The notes beneath the pieces were generated by a model. The model searched no databases. It was given only the letters and a program-made list of their open reading frames with translations, and was not told the origin of the DNA. The position numbers were made by a program, and so were the translations under genes. This document shows, in pieces, positions 1-4,442 of a stretch of 7,405 bases of DNA. The stretch comes from Nitrospirota bacterium (GTDB lineage Bacteria > Nitrospirota > UBA9217), in assembly GCA_021788515.1 (NCBI GenBank), contig JAJYKN010000057.1, forward strand, positions 1 to 7,405, given 5' to 3'. Each line of letters opens with the position of its first letter. Position 1 is the stretch's first letter.

Positions 1-36
1 GGCTACTAAACTGGAACTGATAAAGCTTCTCTTCAT
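1..36 (-). CDS. 5' end of an unidentified gene leaving the left edge
   Basis: On the minus strand an ATG at 36 opens a frame that stays open to the window edge and gives MKRSFISSSLVA. An AGGAGG Shine-Dalgarno lies at 50-45, 8 bases before the ATG, which makes this a convincing start despite only 12 visible codons. The short basic start followed by small and hydrophobic residues looks like the beginning of a signal peptide, so an exported protein is likely. No family can be named from so little. The gene points away from everything else in the window and is preceded by a terminator-like hairpin in its own leader, so its expression may be controlled by premature termination. It is partial because the window ends. 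Confidence 0.62.
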   Translation of the reverse strand, partial: MKRSFISSSLVA

Positions 37-63
37 ATTTACTTCCTCCTTTTTGCGTTTTTA

Positions 64-113
64 TTGCATAAAAAAAACGCCCTTCCCAAAACAAATTGGG
101 AAAGGCGTTGCTG
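64..113 (-). terminator. Terminator-like hairpin in the leader of the left-edge gene
   Basis: Read on the minus strand, AACGCCTTTCCCAA and TTGGGAAGGGCGTT pair into a 14-bp stem with one mismatch or wobble around a short AT-rich loop, followed directly by eight T residues. This is the classic shape of an intrinsic terminator. It ends only about 30 bases before the Shine-Dalgarno and ATG of the left-edge gene, and no minus-strand gene lies upstream that would need it. It is therefore either the end of an unseen transcript or an attenuator. The plus-strand reading has no T tract. Confidence 0.7.
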
Positions 114-189
114 AACCGGAAAGCAGAACAGAGAGATAGTTATTTTGAGCAGGAGCGTGCACGTCATTTGAAGCGCAGCAAGGGAAATA

Positions 190-223
190 AAGCTTATACA
201 AATTGGCTAAATTGTACAGCTTT
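190..223. promoter_or_regulatory. Imperfect palindrome with a TGTACA core next to a -10-like box
   Basis: Arms beginning AAGCTTATACAA (from 190) and ending TTGTACAGCTT (to 222) form an imperfect inverted repeat around AATTGGCTAAA. The right arm holds TGTACA (213-218) and the left arm the related TATACA (195-200). Just to the right, TATTATAAT (226-234) offers a -10-like box on both strands; on the minus strand, TATAAT at 232-227 could serve the left-edge gene, but no good -35 sits at 17 bases. The core resembles the operator found at 4172-4188 upstream of the second antitoxin gene. It is likely a protein-binding site; which protein binds it is not known. Confidence 0.4.
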
Positions 224-241
224 CGTATTATAATGCAAGAA

Positions 242-262
242 AAAAATGCACTTTAGTGCAAC
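242..262. repeat. Small palindrome TGCAC-TTTA-GTGCA
   Basis: The perfect 5-bp inverted repeat TGCAC/GTGCA with a 4-base loop is at 247-260 and is flanked by seven A residues on the left. Read on the minus strand it is a short hairpin followed by a T run, so it could be a weak terminator or an operator upstream of the left-edge gene's leader. The stem is short, so confidence in any role is low. Confidence 0.3.
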
Positions 263-291
263 TATTCTGATAGCCACTAAGTATGGCTAAC

Positions 292-312
292 TCGTCAGCC
301 TCGACATCTTCT
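292..312 (+). repeat. Left copy of a 21-base direct repeat (one mismatch)
   Basis: CAGCCTCGACATCTTCT at 296-312 recurs exactly at 1199-1215; with four more bases on the left the match is 20 of 21. A 17-base exact match is not expected by chance in a window this size. The right copy lies inside the HsdM-like fragment and reads S-L-D-I-F there. The left copy reads the same residues but is not followed by methylase-like sequence. Confidence 0.6.
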
Positions 313-359
313 CAAGGGCGAATTTTGTTCAGGGAGCTGGTATCGGATTTGGGTTCACG

Positions 360-424
360 TGCCCTGCACTCGCGTGAACACTTGTAAGCGCTGGGTGCAG
401 GCGGAGGCGTAGCCTGCTCTTGCG
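360..424 (-). repeat. Dispersed palindromic repeat, copy 1 (minus orientation)
   Basis: CCCTGCACTCGCG (362-374) is the exact reverse complement of a motif at 6868-6880 and 6998-7010. On the minus strand this copy reads CGCCTGCACCCAGCG, a variable middle, then CGCGAGTGCAGGG, matching the layout of copy 2 (CGCCTGCACACAGCG, variable middle, same end). CCTGCAC and GTGCAGG form arms about 25 bases apart. The adjoining GCAGGC (397-402) and GCCTGC (412-417) form a second hairpin whose loop side holds GGCGTA, similar to the GGCCGTAGGCC hairpin next to copy 3. This is a REP-like intergenic repeat family. Confidence 0.6.
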
Positions 425-459
425 TAAACGCGGCCATAAACGGAGGGCGCGGAGTAATT

Positions 460-537
460 ATGAAAAAAGGAATTGAACGTGGAGCGGCAGAGGCATCGGT
501 CGCGGTTGTCTCAAAAAAGTCAAAACTGATCAGTTAA
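460..537 (+). CDS. Possible 25-residue small ORF
   Basis: An ATG at 460 follows GGAG (451-454) by five bases and opens MKKGIERGAAEASVAVVSK and a few more residues, ending at a TAA at 535-537. The product is basic at the start and alanine/valine-rich in the middle. I do not recognise it. The Shine-Dalgarno is short and the frame is only 25 codons, so it may be chance or the remnant of a longer gene. The end of the frame overlaps a perfect 12-bp palindrome, AACTGATCAGTT (524-535), which could be an operator or the base of a stem. It lies upstream of, and in the same direction as, the secreted repeat protein. Confidence 0.25.
   Translation: MKKGIERGAAEASVAVVSKKSKLIS
524..535. repeat. Perfect 12-bp palindrome AACTGATCAGTT
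   Basis: The sequence is its own reverse complement with no spacer. It lies 237 bases before the start of the secreted repeat protein. It could be a regulator site, but a single 12-bp palindrome is weak evidence. Confidence 0.3.
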
Positions 538-586
538 GAACCAAGTGTTGCAGTGAGGGTGCAATTCGGCGCAGTGTTTTACTGGA

Positions 587-615
587 TTGACGAATCCCCA
601 ACTGTCTCTGTAACC
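587..615 (+). promoter_or_regulatory. Weak candidate promoter for the secreted repeat protein
   Basis: TTGACG (587-592) is five of six to the -35 consensus and is followed about 18 bases later by TAACCT, a poor -10. Nothing better is seen between 540 and 740. If used, the mRNA leader would be about 140 bases long. Confidence 0.25.
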
Positions 616-760
616 TTTTTCGCTGGCGGTCGTCTTATGGGCATACATGCATGGCGCAGCGCAAGAGTACTCGCCTCGGCCGAGGAGCTGCGAAGTGCAA
701 GGCTGTCGATCGAAAAGGCAGGGACCACGGAAAACACACCAACGAAAAGGAGGAATCACC

Positions 761-1144
761 ATGTTTACGAAACAGATAGCTGTTGTGATAGCCGCAAGCT
801 TCCTGTTTTTCGGCATTACAGGGCTTGCAGCAGCGAAAGAAAAGGCTGCCGGGTATCCGATCATCGCTCAGGACCAGACGCGGGACCAGTTGCGGGACGG
901 CACCGGCGGTGGTGTCCCGGATCAGACCAGAGGCCGTGACCGGCTGAAAGATGGGACCGGCACACCTGCTGCGGATCAGACCCTGGACAAGACGCAGGCC
1001 CAGGACCGGTTGAAAGACGGGACCGGGGACGGCGCTCCGGATCAGCTCCGGGATCATGACCGGATCCATGATCGTATGGGTACGGGGGCCGGCAGCAGGG
1101 GCGGCAACGGAATGGGCGGCGGCATGAGAGGTTCAGGGCGGTAG
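761..1144 (+). CDS. Small secreted repeat-rich protein (127 aa), function unknown
   Basis: The ATG at 761 is chosen because AAGGAGG (747-753) lies 7 bases before it and because it gives a clean signal peptide: MFTK, then a hydrophobic core (residues 6-22), then A23-A24-A25 as a likely signal peptidase I site. The mature part is hydrophilic and built from imperfect repeats: DQLRDGTG (42-49), DRLKDGTG (60-67), DRLKDGTG (82-89) and DRIHDRMGTG (100-109), alternating with PDQTR, ADQTL and PDQLR. The tail is Gly/Met/Arg-rich (107-127). No cysteine is present and no catalytic motif is visible. The Asp/Gly-rich loops recall calcium-binding repeats but do not match the DxDxDG pattern, so metal binding is only a guess. 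The gene stands alone, ends at a strong hairpin, and the whole cassette is flanked by a 21-base direct repeat. Function is unknown; a periplasmic or surface role is inferred from the signal peptide. Confidence 0.82.
   Translation: MFTKQIAVVIAASFLFFGITGLAAAKEKAAGYPIIAQDQTRDQLRDGTGGGVPDQTRGRDRLKDGTGTPAADQTLDKTQAQDRLKDGTGDGAPDQLRDHDRIHDRMGTGAGSRGGNGMGGGMRGSGR
883..1075 (+). repeat. Tandem coding repeats inside the secreted protein gene
   Basis: Imperfect DNA repeats of about 54-66 bases encode the DRLKDGTG units. The best pair is CCGGCTGAAAGATGGGACCG (939-958) against CCGGTTGAAAGACGGGACCG (1006-1025), differing at two third-codon positions. This pattern suggests internal duplication followed by silent drift. 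Confidence 0.65.
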
Positions 1145-1155
1145 CATTCGACTTC

Positions 1156-1194
1156 GCTGGAGCATCGCTCCTGATGCTCCAGCATCTTTGTTTA
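1156..1194 (+). terminator. Terminator of the secreted repeat protein gene
   Basis: GCTGGAGCATC (1156-1166) and GATGCTCCAGC (1173-1183) form a perfect 11-bp stem with a 6-base loop, starting 11 bases after the stop codon. The tail ATCTTTGTTTATC is T-rich but interrupted. Position and stem strength support a Rho-independent terminator. Confidence 0.75.
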
Positions 1195-1215
1195 TCGCCA
1201 GCCTCGACATCTTCT
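1195..1215 (+). repeat. Right copy of the 21-base direct repeat
   Basis: This copy matches 292-312 at 20 of 21 bases and the final 17 are identical. The two copies are 903 bases apart and enclose the dispersed repeat copy 1, the small ORF and the secreted-protein gene with its terminator. Confidence 0.6.
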
Positions 1216-1283
1216 GGCTTAAGGATGAGTCCCTCGAAGCCTCCGACAACCTACCCGATACCAACGTCATCGCACAGGAGCAT
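1197..1283 (+). pseudogene. Fragment resembling the C-terminus of a type I restriction methylase
   Basis: In frame with 1197, the translation ASLDIFWLKDESLEASDNLP followed by DTNVIAQE closely resembles the block found near the C-terminal end of many type I N-6 DNA methylases (HsdM), usually seen as LDIFWL-D-SLED-NLP-PDVIA-E. That resemblance is from memory of the family. After the Glu at 1278-1280 the frame loses the expected acidic helix (EIVEDLEAAL-like) and runs into unrelated sequence. Upstream there is only the terminator of the preceding gene, with no start site and no catalytic NPPF motif. It is therefore a relic of about 28 codons, not a working gene. No hsdS or hsdR is visible. It indicates that a restriction-modification locus once lay here or that a piece of one was carried in. 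Confidence 0.5.
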
Positions 1284-1375
1284 CTTAGCATCAGGTCTTT
1301 ACTCTTGACATTCTCCTTCCCCGGGCACTTTTCCGCATTTCTTTCCCCCTTGTTAGTCTTAGTCGTTCAGCAATA

Positions 1376-1404
1376 TTGACATACCTACTATGATAGTCTA
1401 TATT
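1376..1404 (+). promoter_or_regulatory. Promoter of the intact toxin-antitoxin operon
   Basis: TTGACA (1376-1381), a 17-base spacer and TATATT (1399-1404) make a near-consensus sigma-70 promoter. Transcription would start near 1411, giving a leader of about 20 bases before the antitoxin ATG at 1433. Confidence 0.8.
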
Positions 1405-1408
1405 ATAG
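1387..1408. promoter_or_regulatory. Two abutting 11-bp palindromes, likely antitoxin operator
   Basis: ACTATGATAGT (1387-1397) and CTATATTATAG (1398-1408) are each perfect inverted repeats around one central base, sit end to end with centres 11 bp apart, and cover the spacer and the -10 box. Phd/YefM-family antitoxins repress their own operons through paired palindromes, so this is the expected place and form of the operator. Binding itself is inferred. Confidence 0.6.
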
Positions 1409-1432
1409 CTAATTATTGTAAGGAGGTTTTGC

Positions 1433-1711
1433 ATGAAAACCGTAACCGCGCTCGATCTGCGCAAAAAACTGGGCAGCGTCCTCAATTCCGTGGCGGAAGG
1501 GCATGAAGCGGTAACGATCACCCGGGCTAACAAGCCGCTTGCGGTCATCATCTCCGCTGAGGAGTACCAGGACAAGGTGCTGAAAGGCGACCGGGGGAGG
1601 AAGCTTAAGGAACTGTCCGCTAAAATGGATGCCTGGAAGAAGGAGCACCGGAAAGAGACAGCTCACGTAGACATCGCAAAGGCCGTTCGGGAAACACGGG
1701 ATCGCAGATGA
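1433..1711 (+). CDS. Phd/YefM-family antitoxin (92 aa)
   Basis: The start at 1433 follows AAGGAGG (1420-1426) by 6 bases. The N-terminal half shows the Phd/YefM fold pattern: MKTVTALDLRKKLGSVLNSV as the opening strand and helix (residues 1-20), the strand pair AVTITRANKPLAVIISAEEY (26-45), then the helix boundary. The C-terminal half (47-92) is highly charged (KGDRGRKLKEL, DAWKKEHRKET), as expected for the tail that becomes ordered on binding the toxin. Its stop overlaps the toxin start (ATGA at 1708-1711), implying translational coupling. In this family the antitoxin neutralises the toxin and, as a DNA-binding complex with it, represses the operon; the paired palindromes at the promoter fit that role. 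The length is normal for the family, and nothing indicates damage. Confidence 0.88.
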   Translation: MKTVTALDLRKKLGSVLNSVAEGHEAVTITRANKPLAVIISAEEYQDKVLKGDRGRKLKELSAKMDAWKKEHRKETAHVDIAKAVRETRDRR

Positions 1712-2112
1712 TTGTCCTGGACGCCTCGGTTGTCCTGAAGTGGATATTCGATGACGAAGACGGCGCGGTCCCGGCAACCCGTTGGAAGGATGCTCATGTC
1801 GCCGGCCATGAAATCGTAGCGGTACCGGACCTGCTGTTCTACGAGATCGGCAACGTGCTGGCGGCGAAGACGCGGCTTTCCGAAGCGGCCATTGCAGAGG
1901 CATTTTCGCTTCTCTGGGATTTCTCTCTCGAACGGTTCGATCTCGGACTGGAAGAATTTCAGGGCAGCCTTGCCCTGTCCAGGAAATACAAAATAACCCT
2001 CTATGACGCTGCTTATGTTGAGCTCAGCAGGAGGCTCAAATGTACATTCGTAACCGCGGACAAAAAACTGTACGAAAAGATCAAAAGCATAAAAACGGTC
2101 GAGCTGCTATAA
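1708..2112 (+). CDS. vapC: PIN-domain ribonuclease toxin, VapC-like (134 aa)
   Basis: The protein is a single PIN domain of normal VapC length. The four acidic residues expected at the metal centre are all present: D5 in IVLDASV, E46 in FYEIGN, D100 in LYDAAY and D118 in VTADKKL. These would hold Mg or Mn ions for RNA cleavage; VapC enzymes known in detail cut tRNA or rRNA, but the target here cannot be read from sequence. The ATG overlaps the antitoxin stop by 4 bases, so it is the second gene of a two-gene operon and probably translated by re-initiation, since no separate Shine-Dalgarno stands out. The C-terminus (FVTADKKLYEKIKSIKTVEL) is the usual closing strand and helix. It appears complete and potentially active. 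Confidence 0.9.
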   Translation: MIVLDASVVLKWIFDDEDGAVPATRWKDAHVAGHEIVAVPDLLFYEIGNVLAAKTRLSEAAIAEAFSLLWDFSLERFDLGLEEFQGSLALSRKYKITLYDAAYVELSRRLKCTFVTADKKLYEKIKSIKTVELL

Positions 2113-2119
2113 CAAAGAA

Positions 2120-2192
2120 AGCCGCCATTGGTACGGCTGTAGGATTCTGCCCTCATTGCATGGGTTTGGGGAACATGAGGGCGCTACGGCCG
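2120..2192 (+). ncRNA. Structured leader upstream of the histidine kinase
   Basis: CGGCTGTAG (2134-2142) can pair with CTACGGCCG (2184-2192), nine pairs with one G-U, enclosing a 6/1 internal loop and then GCCCTCAT (2149-2156) paired perfectly with ATGAGGGC (2175-2182). The apical loop of 18 bases is G-rich. An alternative 5-bp hairpin, AGCCG (2120-2124) with CGGCT (2134-2138), would compete for the outer stem. The structure ends 29 bases before the kinase ATG. I match it to no riboswitch class I know. It might also simply be a termination or processing hairpin after the toxin gene, but it has no T tract. Confidence 0.4.
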
Positions 2193-2221
2193 GTTTGTGC
2201 AGCTGCCCGGGAGGGGCACGC

Positions 2222-4084
2222 ATGATCGCAAATCTCTTCAACCCGGACAACTATTCGTTTACGTTCCATGCCGCGGGAGTATTTGCATCAGGGATCGGTA
2301 TTTTATGCTTCGGCATCCTGATGCTCTGGCACGAACGGTCCCGCGTCGGCATCCGGAACCTGATCTTTTCGCTGGCCGAGAGTGCCTGGCTCCTGTCGTT
2401 CGGCATGGCCTATGCCAGCCGGGACGATGCCCTGGGGTTTCGGTGGTTCGTGATCGGCTACTTCGGTTTTGCCTTCTTCCCGGCTGCGCTCGTTGCCGTG
2501 AACGCGTCGATCCTGCAGCGCGAACGGGAGCTGAGGGGCTGGGTCCGGGGCTGTTATGGCCTCTCCCTGGGGTTCCTGATCGTTCTCCTCGGAACCAACC
2601 TCTTCATGACAGGTCTCCATCACTATTCCTGGGGCCGGTACCCCGCGTACGGACCTGTCGGGATTCTCTTTATCTGCTACGCGGTCGTCGCGGGCGGCGC
2701 GTCCCTCGTCCTTTTCTTTCGCGCGTACCGGAACAGCACCCATCCGCGGTTCCGGGCGAGGAACCGGGGCTTCCTGATCGCGGCCCTGATCGGGTTCCCC
2801 GCATACATCGATTTCCTGCCCAAGCTCGGGCTCGCGGTCTATCCGGTCGGATACCTTGCCGTCGCCGCCTATGCACTGTATGCATCCCGCATCATCCTGA
2901 AGTACCGGATGGTCGATATCACCCCTGAAGTCGCGACCAGGCAGATCCTCGAGACTATGCAGGGCGCGGTCATTGTAGAGGACCTGGAAGGGAAAATCCG
3001 GGTGGTGAACCGCACGGCGCAGGAGATGCTGGGGTACGAAAAAGAGGATTTGCTCGGGAAAGACCTCGCGGCAATCCTCCCCGGCGGGGTTGATTTGCGG
3101 AACACGATCAGGACAGGGGACAGGGCCGCGGCACAGGAAACGGTCTGGATCGGCAGGAACGGCGCGCACTACGAGGTGAACCTCTCCGCATCGTCCCTGA
3201 CCGACGACCGGGACCAGACGTTGGTGGGGATCGTCTACGTGGCGCTTGACATAACCAAGCGCAAGCAGGCGGAAGACAGGCTCAGAAAGTATTCGGACGA
3301 ACTGCGCGCGGCGAATAAAAAACTGGAGGAGCTGGACCGGCTCAAGTCGGAGTTCGTCTCCACCGTGTCGCACGAACTCCGCACCCCGCTCACCTCGATC
3401 AAGGCAAACGCCGAGCTGCTCCTCTTCAGGCCGGCGCTGCAGGAGGAAAAAAAGCACCGGCTGCTGAAGACGATCAACGAAGAGAGCGACCGCCTGACCA
3501 GGCTCATCAATGACCTGCTCGACCTTTCGCGCATCGAGGCGGGCACCGGGCAGTGGCGCAGGGACGAGGTCTCGATGAATGCGGTCATCCAGAGTTCCCT
3601 GGACTCGATCCTCCCCCTGCTCCAGAAAAAGGGATTTGTGCTGAAGACCGCCGTCGCCGAGGCCCTTCCGGCGGTTTCCGGCGATAGCGACCGGCTCGTC
3701 CAGGTCATGAACAACCTGCTGTCCAATGCCGTGAAATTCACCTCGACCGGCGGCGTGATCACCGTAACAGCGCACCAGGAAGGTCCGCAGATCGTCGTGT
3801 CAGTGCAGGACACGGGGATGGGGATCCCCGCGGAGGACCTTGATTCGATCTTCGACAAGTTCCACCGGTCCCGGGACCAGGTCATGATGCAGACGGAGGG
3901 AACGGGCCTGGGCCTTACGATCGCGCGCCAGATCGTGGAGTACCACGGAGGGGCGATTCATGTTTCGAGCGTGTACGGAGCGGGCACCACGATGACGTTT
4001 ACCCTTCCGGTCAGGGGACGGTCCGCGGCGCACGAGCACAGGGAGGAAACAGCCGTTGTGCATGAAGGCGGCGCGAACCTGTAA
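2222..4084 (+). CDS. Membrane sensor histidine kinase, 7TM-PAS-HisKA-HATPase (620 aa)
   Basis: The start at 2222 is preferred over an in-frame ATG at 2156 because GGGAGGGG (2209-2216) sits just before it and the upstream codons fall in a leader hairpin. About seven hydrophobic segments (near residues 18-36, 45-64, 74-95, 111-130, 143-167, 183-200, 203-223) match the 7TM N-terminal type of histidine kinase. A PAS domain follows (about 236-346, with RQILETMQGAVIVEDLEGKI and ending in DITKRKQAE), then a coiled linker, the dimerisation domain with the phospho-acceptor His384 in SHELRTP, and the ATPase domain: N box NNLLSNAVKF (497-506), G1 DTGMG (530-534), F box FDKFHRS (544-550) and G2 GTGLG (560-564). 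All catalytic boxes are intact. It should autophosphorylate and pass phosphate to a response regulator, but none is encoded next to it here. The signal is unknown. The extreme C-terminus (598-620) is a variable charged tail. Confidence 0.93.
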   Translation: MIANLFNPDNYSFTFHAAGVFASGIGILCFGILMLWHERSRVGIRNLIFSLAESAWLLSFGMAYASRDDALGFRWFVIGYFGFAFFPAALVAVNASILQRERELRGWVRGCYGLSLGFLIVLLGTNLFMTGLHHYSWGRYPAYGPVGILFICYAVVAGGASLVLFFRAYRNSTHPRFRARNRGFLIAALIGFPAYIDFLPKLGLAVYPVGYLAVAAYALYASRIILKYRMVDITPEVATRQILETMQGAVIVEDLEGKIRVVNRTAQEMLGYEKEDLLGKDLAAILPGGVDLRNTIRTGDRAAAQETVWIGRNGAHYEVNLSASSLTDDRDQTLVGIVYVALDITKRKQAEDRLRKYSDELRAANKKLEELDRLKSEFVSTVSHELRTPLTSIKANAELLLFRPALQEEKKHRLLKTINEESDRLTRLINDLLDLSRIEAGTGQWRRDEVSMNAVIQSSLDSILPLLQKKGFVLKTAVAEALPAVSGDSDRLVQVMNNLLSNAVKFTSTGGVITVTAHQEGPQIVVSVQDTGMGIPAEDLDSIFDKFHRSRDQVMMQTEGTGLGLTIARQIVEYHGGAIHVSSVYGAGTTMTFTLPVRGRSAAHEHREETAVVHEGGANL

Positions 4085-4141
4085 GGTGCGCGAGGTGCCT
4101 TCATATGATTATCAGGTCTACCGCCCGTCGGCCGCATTCGG

Positions 4142-4170
4142 ATGACAAATTCGCCGCCCTATGGTAGAAT
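4142..4170 (+). promoter_or_regulatory. Promoter of the second antitoxin locus
   Basis: ATGACA (4142-4147), a 17-base spacer and TAGAAT (4165-4170) each match consensus at five of six positions. Transcription would start near 4177, inside the paired TGTACA operator, and about 38 bases before the antitoxin ATG. Confidence 0.6.
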
Positions 4171-4171
4171 A

Positions 4172-4188
4172 TTGTACAAATTGTACAG
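4172..4188. promoter_or_regulatory. Paired TGTACA operator before the second antitoxin gene
   Basis: TTGTACAA (4172-4179) and TTGTACAG (4181-4188) place two TGTACA cores 9 bp apart, centre to centre, over the predicted transcription start. TGTACA cores in paired palindromes are the known autorepression sites of E. coli YefM-YoeB, where the spacing differs (12 bp). The gene that follows is a Phd/YefM-type antitoxin, so an operator role is a good inference. Confidence 0.6.
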
Positions 4189-4214
4189 AATAACCTTGCT
4201 TGAGGGGTGCACAA

Positions 4215-4442
4215 ATGAAGACGATCATATCCATATCTGAAGCCCGGAAACAATTGCCGGGCATCATAAAAAAGTTGAGAGAGTCGCCCGATACGGTATA
4301 CCAGGTGACCGTGCACGACGAAGTCGTTGCGGAGATCAAGACCTCTCCCCGGGTCAAACCGGGAGAAGCAGCAAAGCAGCTTCTCGCCCTGCGGAAGCGA
4401 ACCGCTAAACAGGGCAGGCGATATTCTCGCGGAGTGTCATGA
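4215..4442 (+). CDS. Phd/YefM-type antitoxin with an abnormal C-terminus (75 aa)
   Basis: The ATG at 4215 follows GAGGGG (4202-4207) by 7 bases. Residues 1-41 have the family pattern: MKTIISISEARKQLPGIIKK as strand and helix, then YQVTVHDEVVAEIK as the strand pair. Residues 45-62 (PRVKPGEAAKQLLALRKR) are the start of the toxin-binding tail. From about residue 63 the sequence (TAKQGRRYSRGVS) looks unlike a normal ending and overlaps, in another frame, codons that belong to the toxin. The most economical reading is a deletion that removed the true antitoxin tail and the toxin's N-terminus together. The DNA-binding half is intact, so the protein could still bind its TGTACA operator, or act on other loci. 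Confidence 0.7.
   Translation: MKTIISISEARKQLPGIIKKLRESPDTVYQVTVHDEVVAEIKTSPRVKPGEAAKQLLALRKRTAKQGRRYSRGVS

Noticed and set aside
460..537. Similarity of the 25-residue ORF to part of GroEL (KKGIE-like start)
   Set aside because: The resemblance covers only a few common residues and does not continue upstream; not strong enough to name a source.
553..939. Plus-strand open frame overlapping the secreted protein gene
   Set aside because: The frame conflicts with a gene that has a clear Shine-Dalgarno and signal peptide; its own product has no recognisable feature.
1409..1903. Minus-strand open frame across the antitoxin and toxin
   Set aside because: It is antisense to two clearly recognised genes and has no start signal.
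2156..2221. Upstream in-frame ATG extending the kinase by 22 residues
   Set aside because: It lies in the leader hairpin, lacks a Shine-Dalgarno, and the extra residues are not kinase-like; the ATG at 2222 has a strong one.
2303..3775. A 490-codon open frame on the minus strand
   Set aside because: It lies wholly opposite the histidine kinase, whose domains are unambiguous; the translation is low-complexity, rich in Arg, Pro and Gly, and shows no domain, so it is a by-product of the kinase codon bias.
4327..4416. ATG at 4327 as the toxin start, giving a 141-residue product
   Set aside because: The first 30 residues are the shifted frame of the antitoxin and contain no PIN strand or Asp, and no Shine-Dalgarno stands before the ATG.
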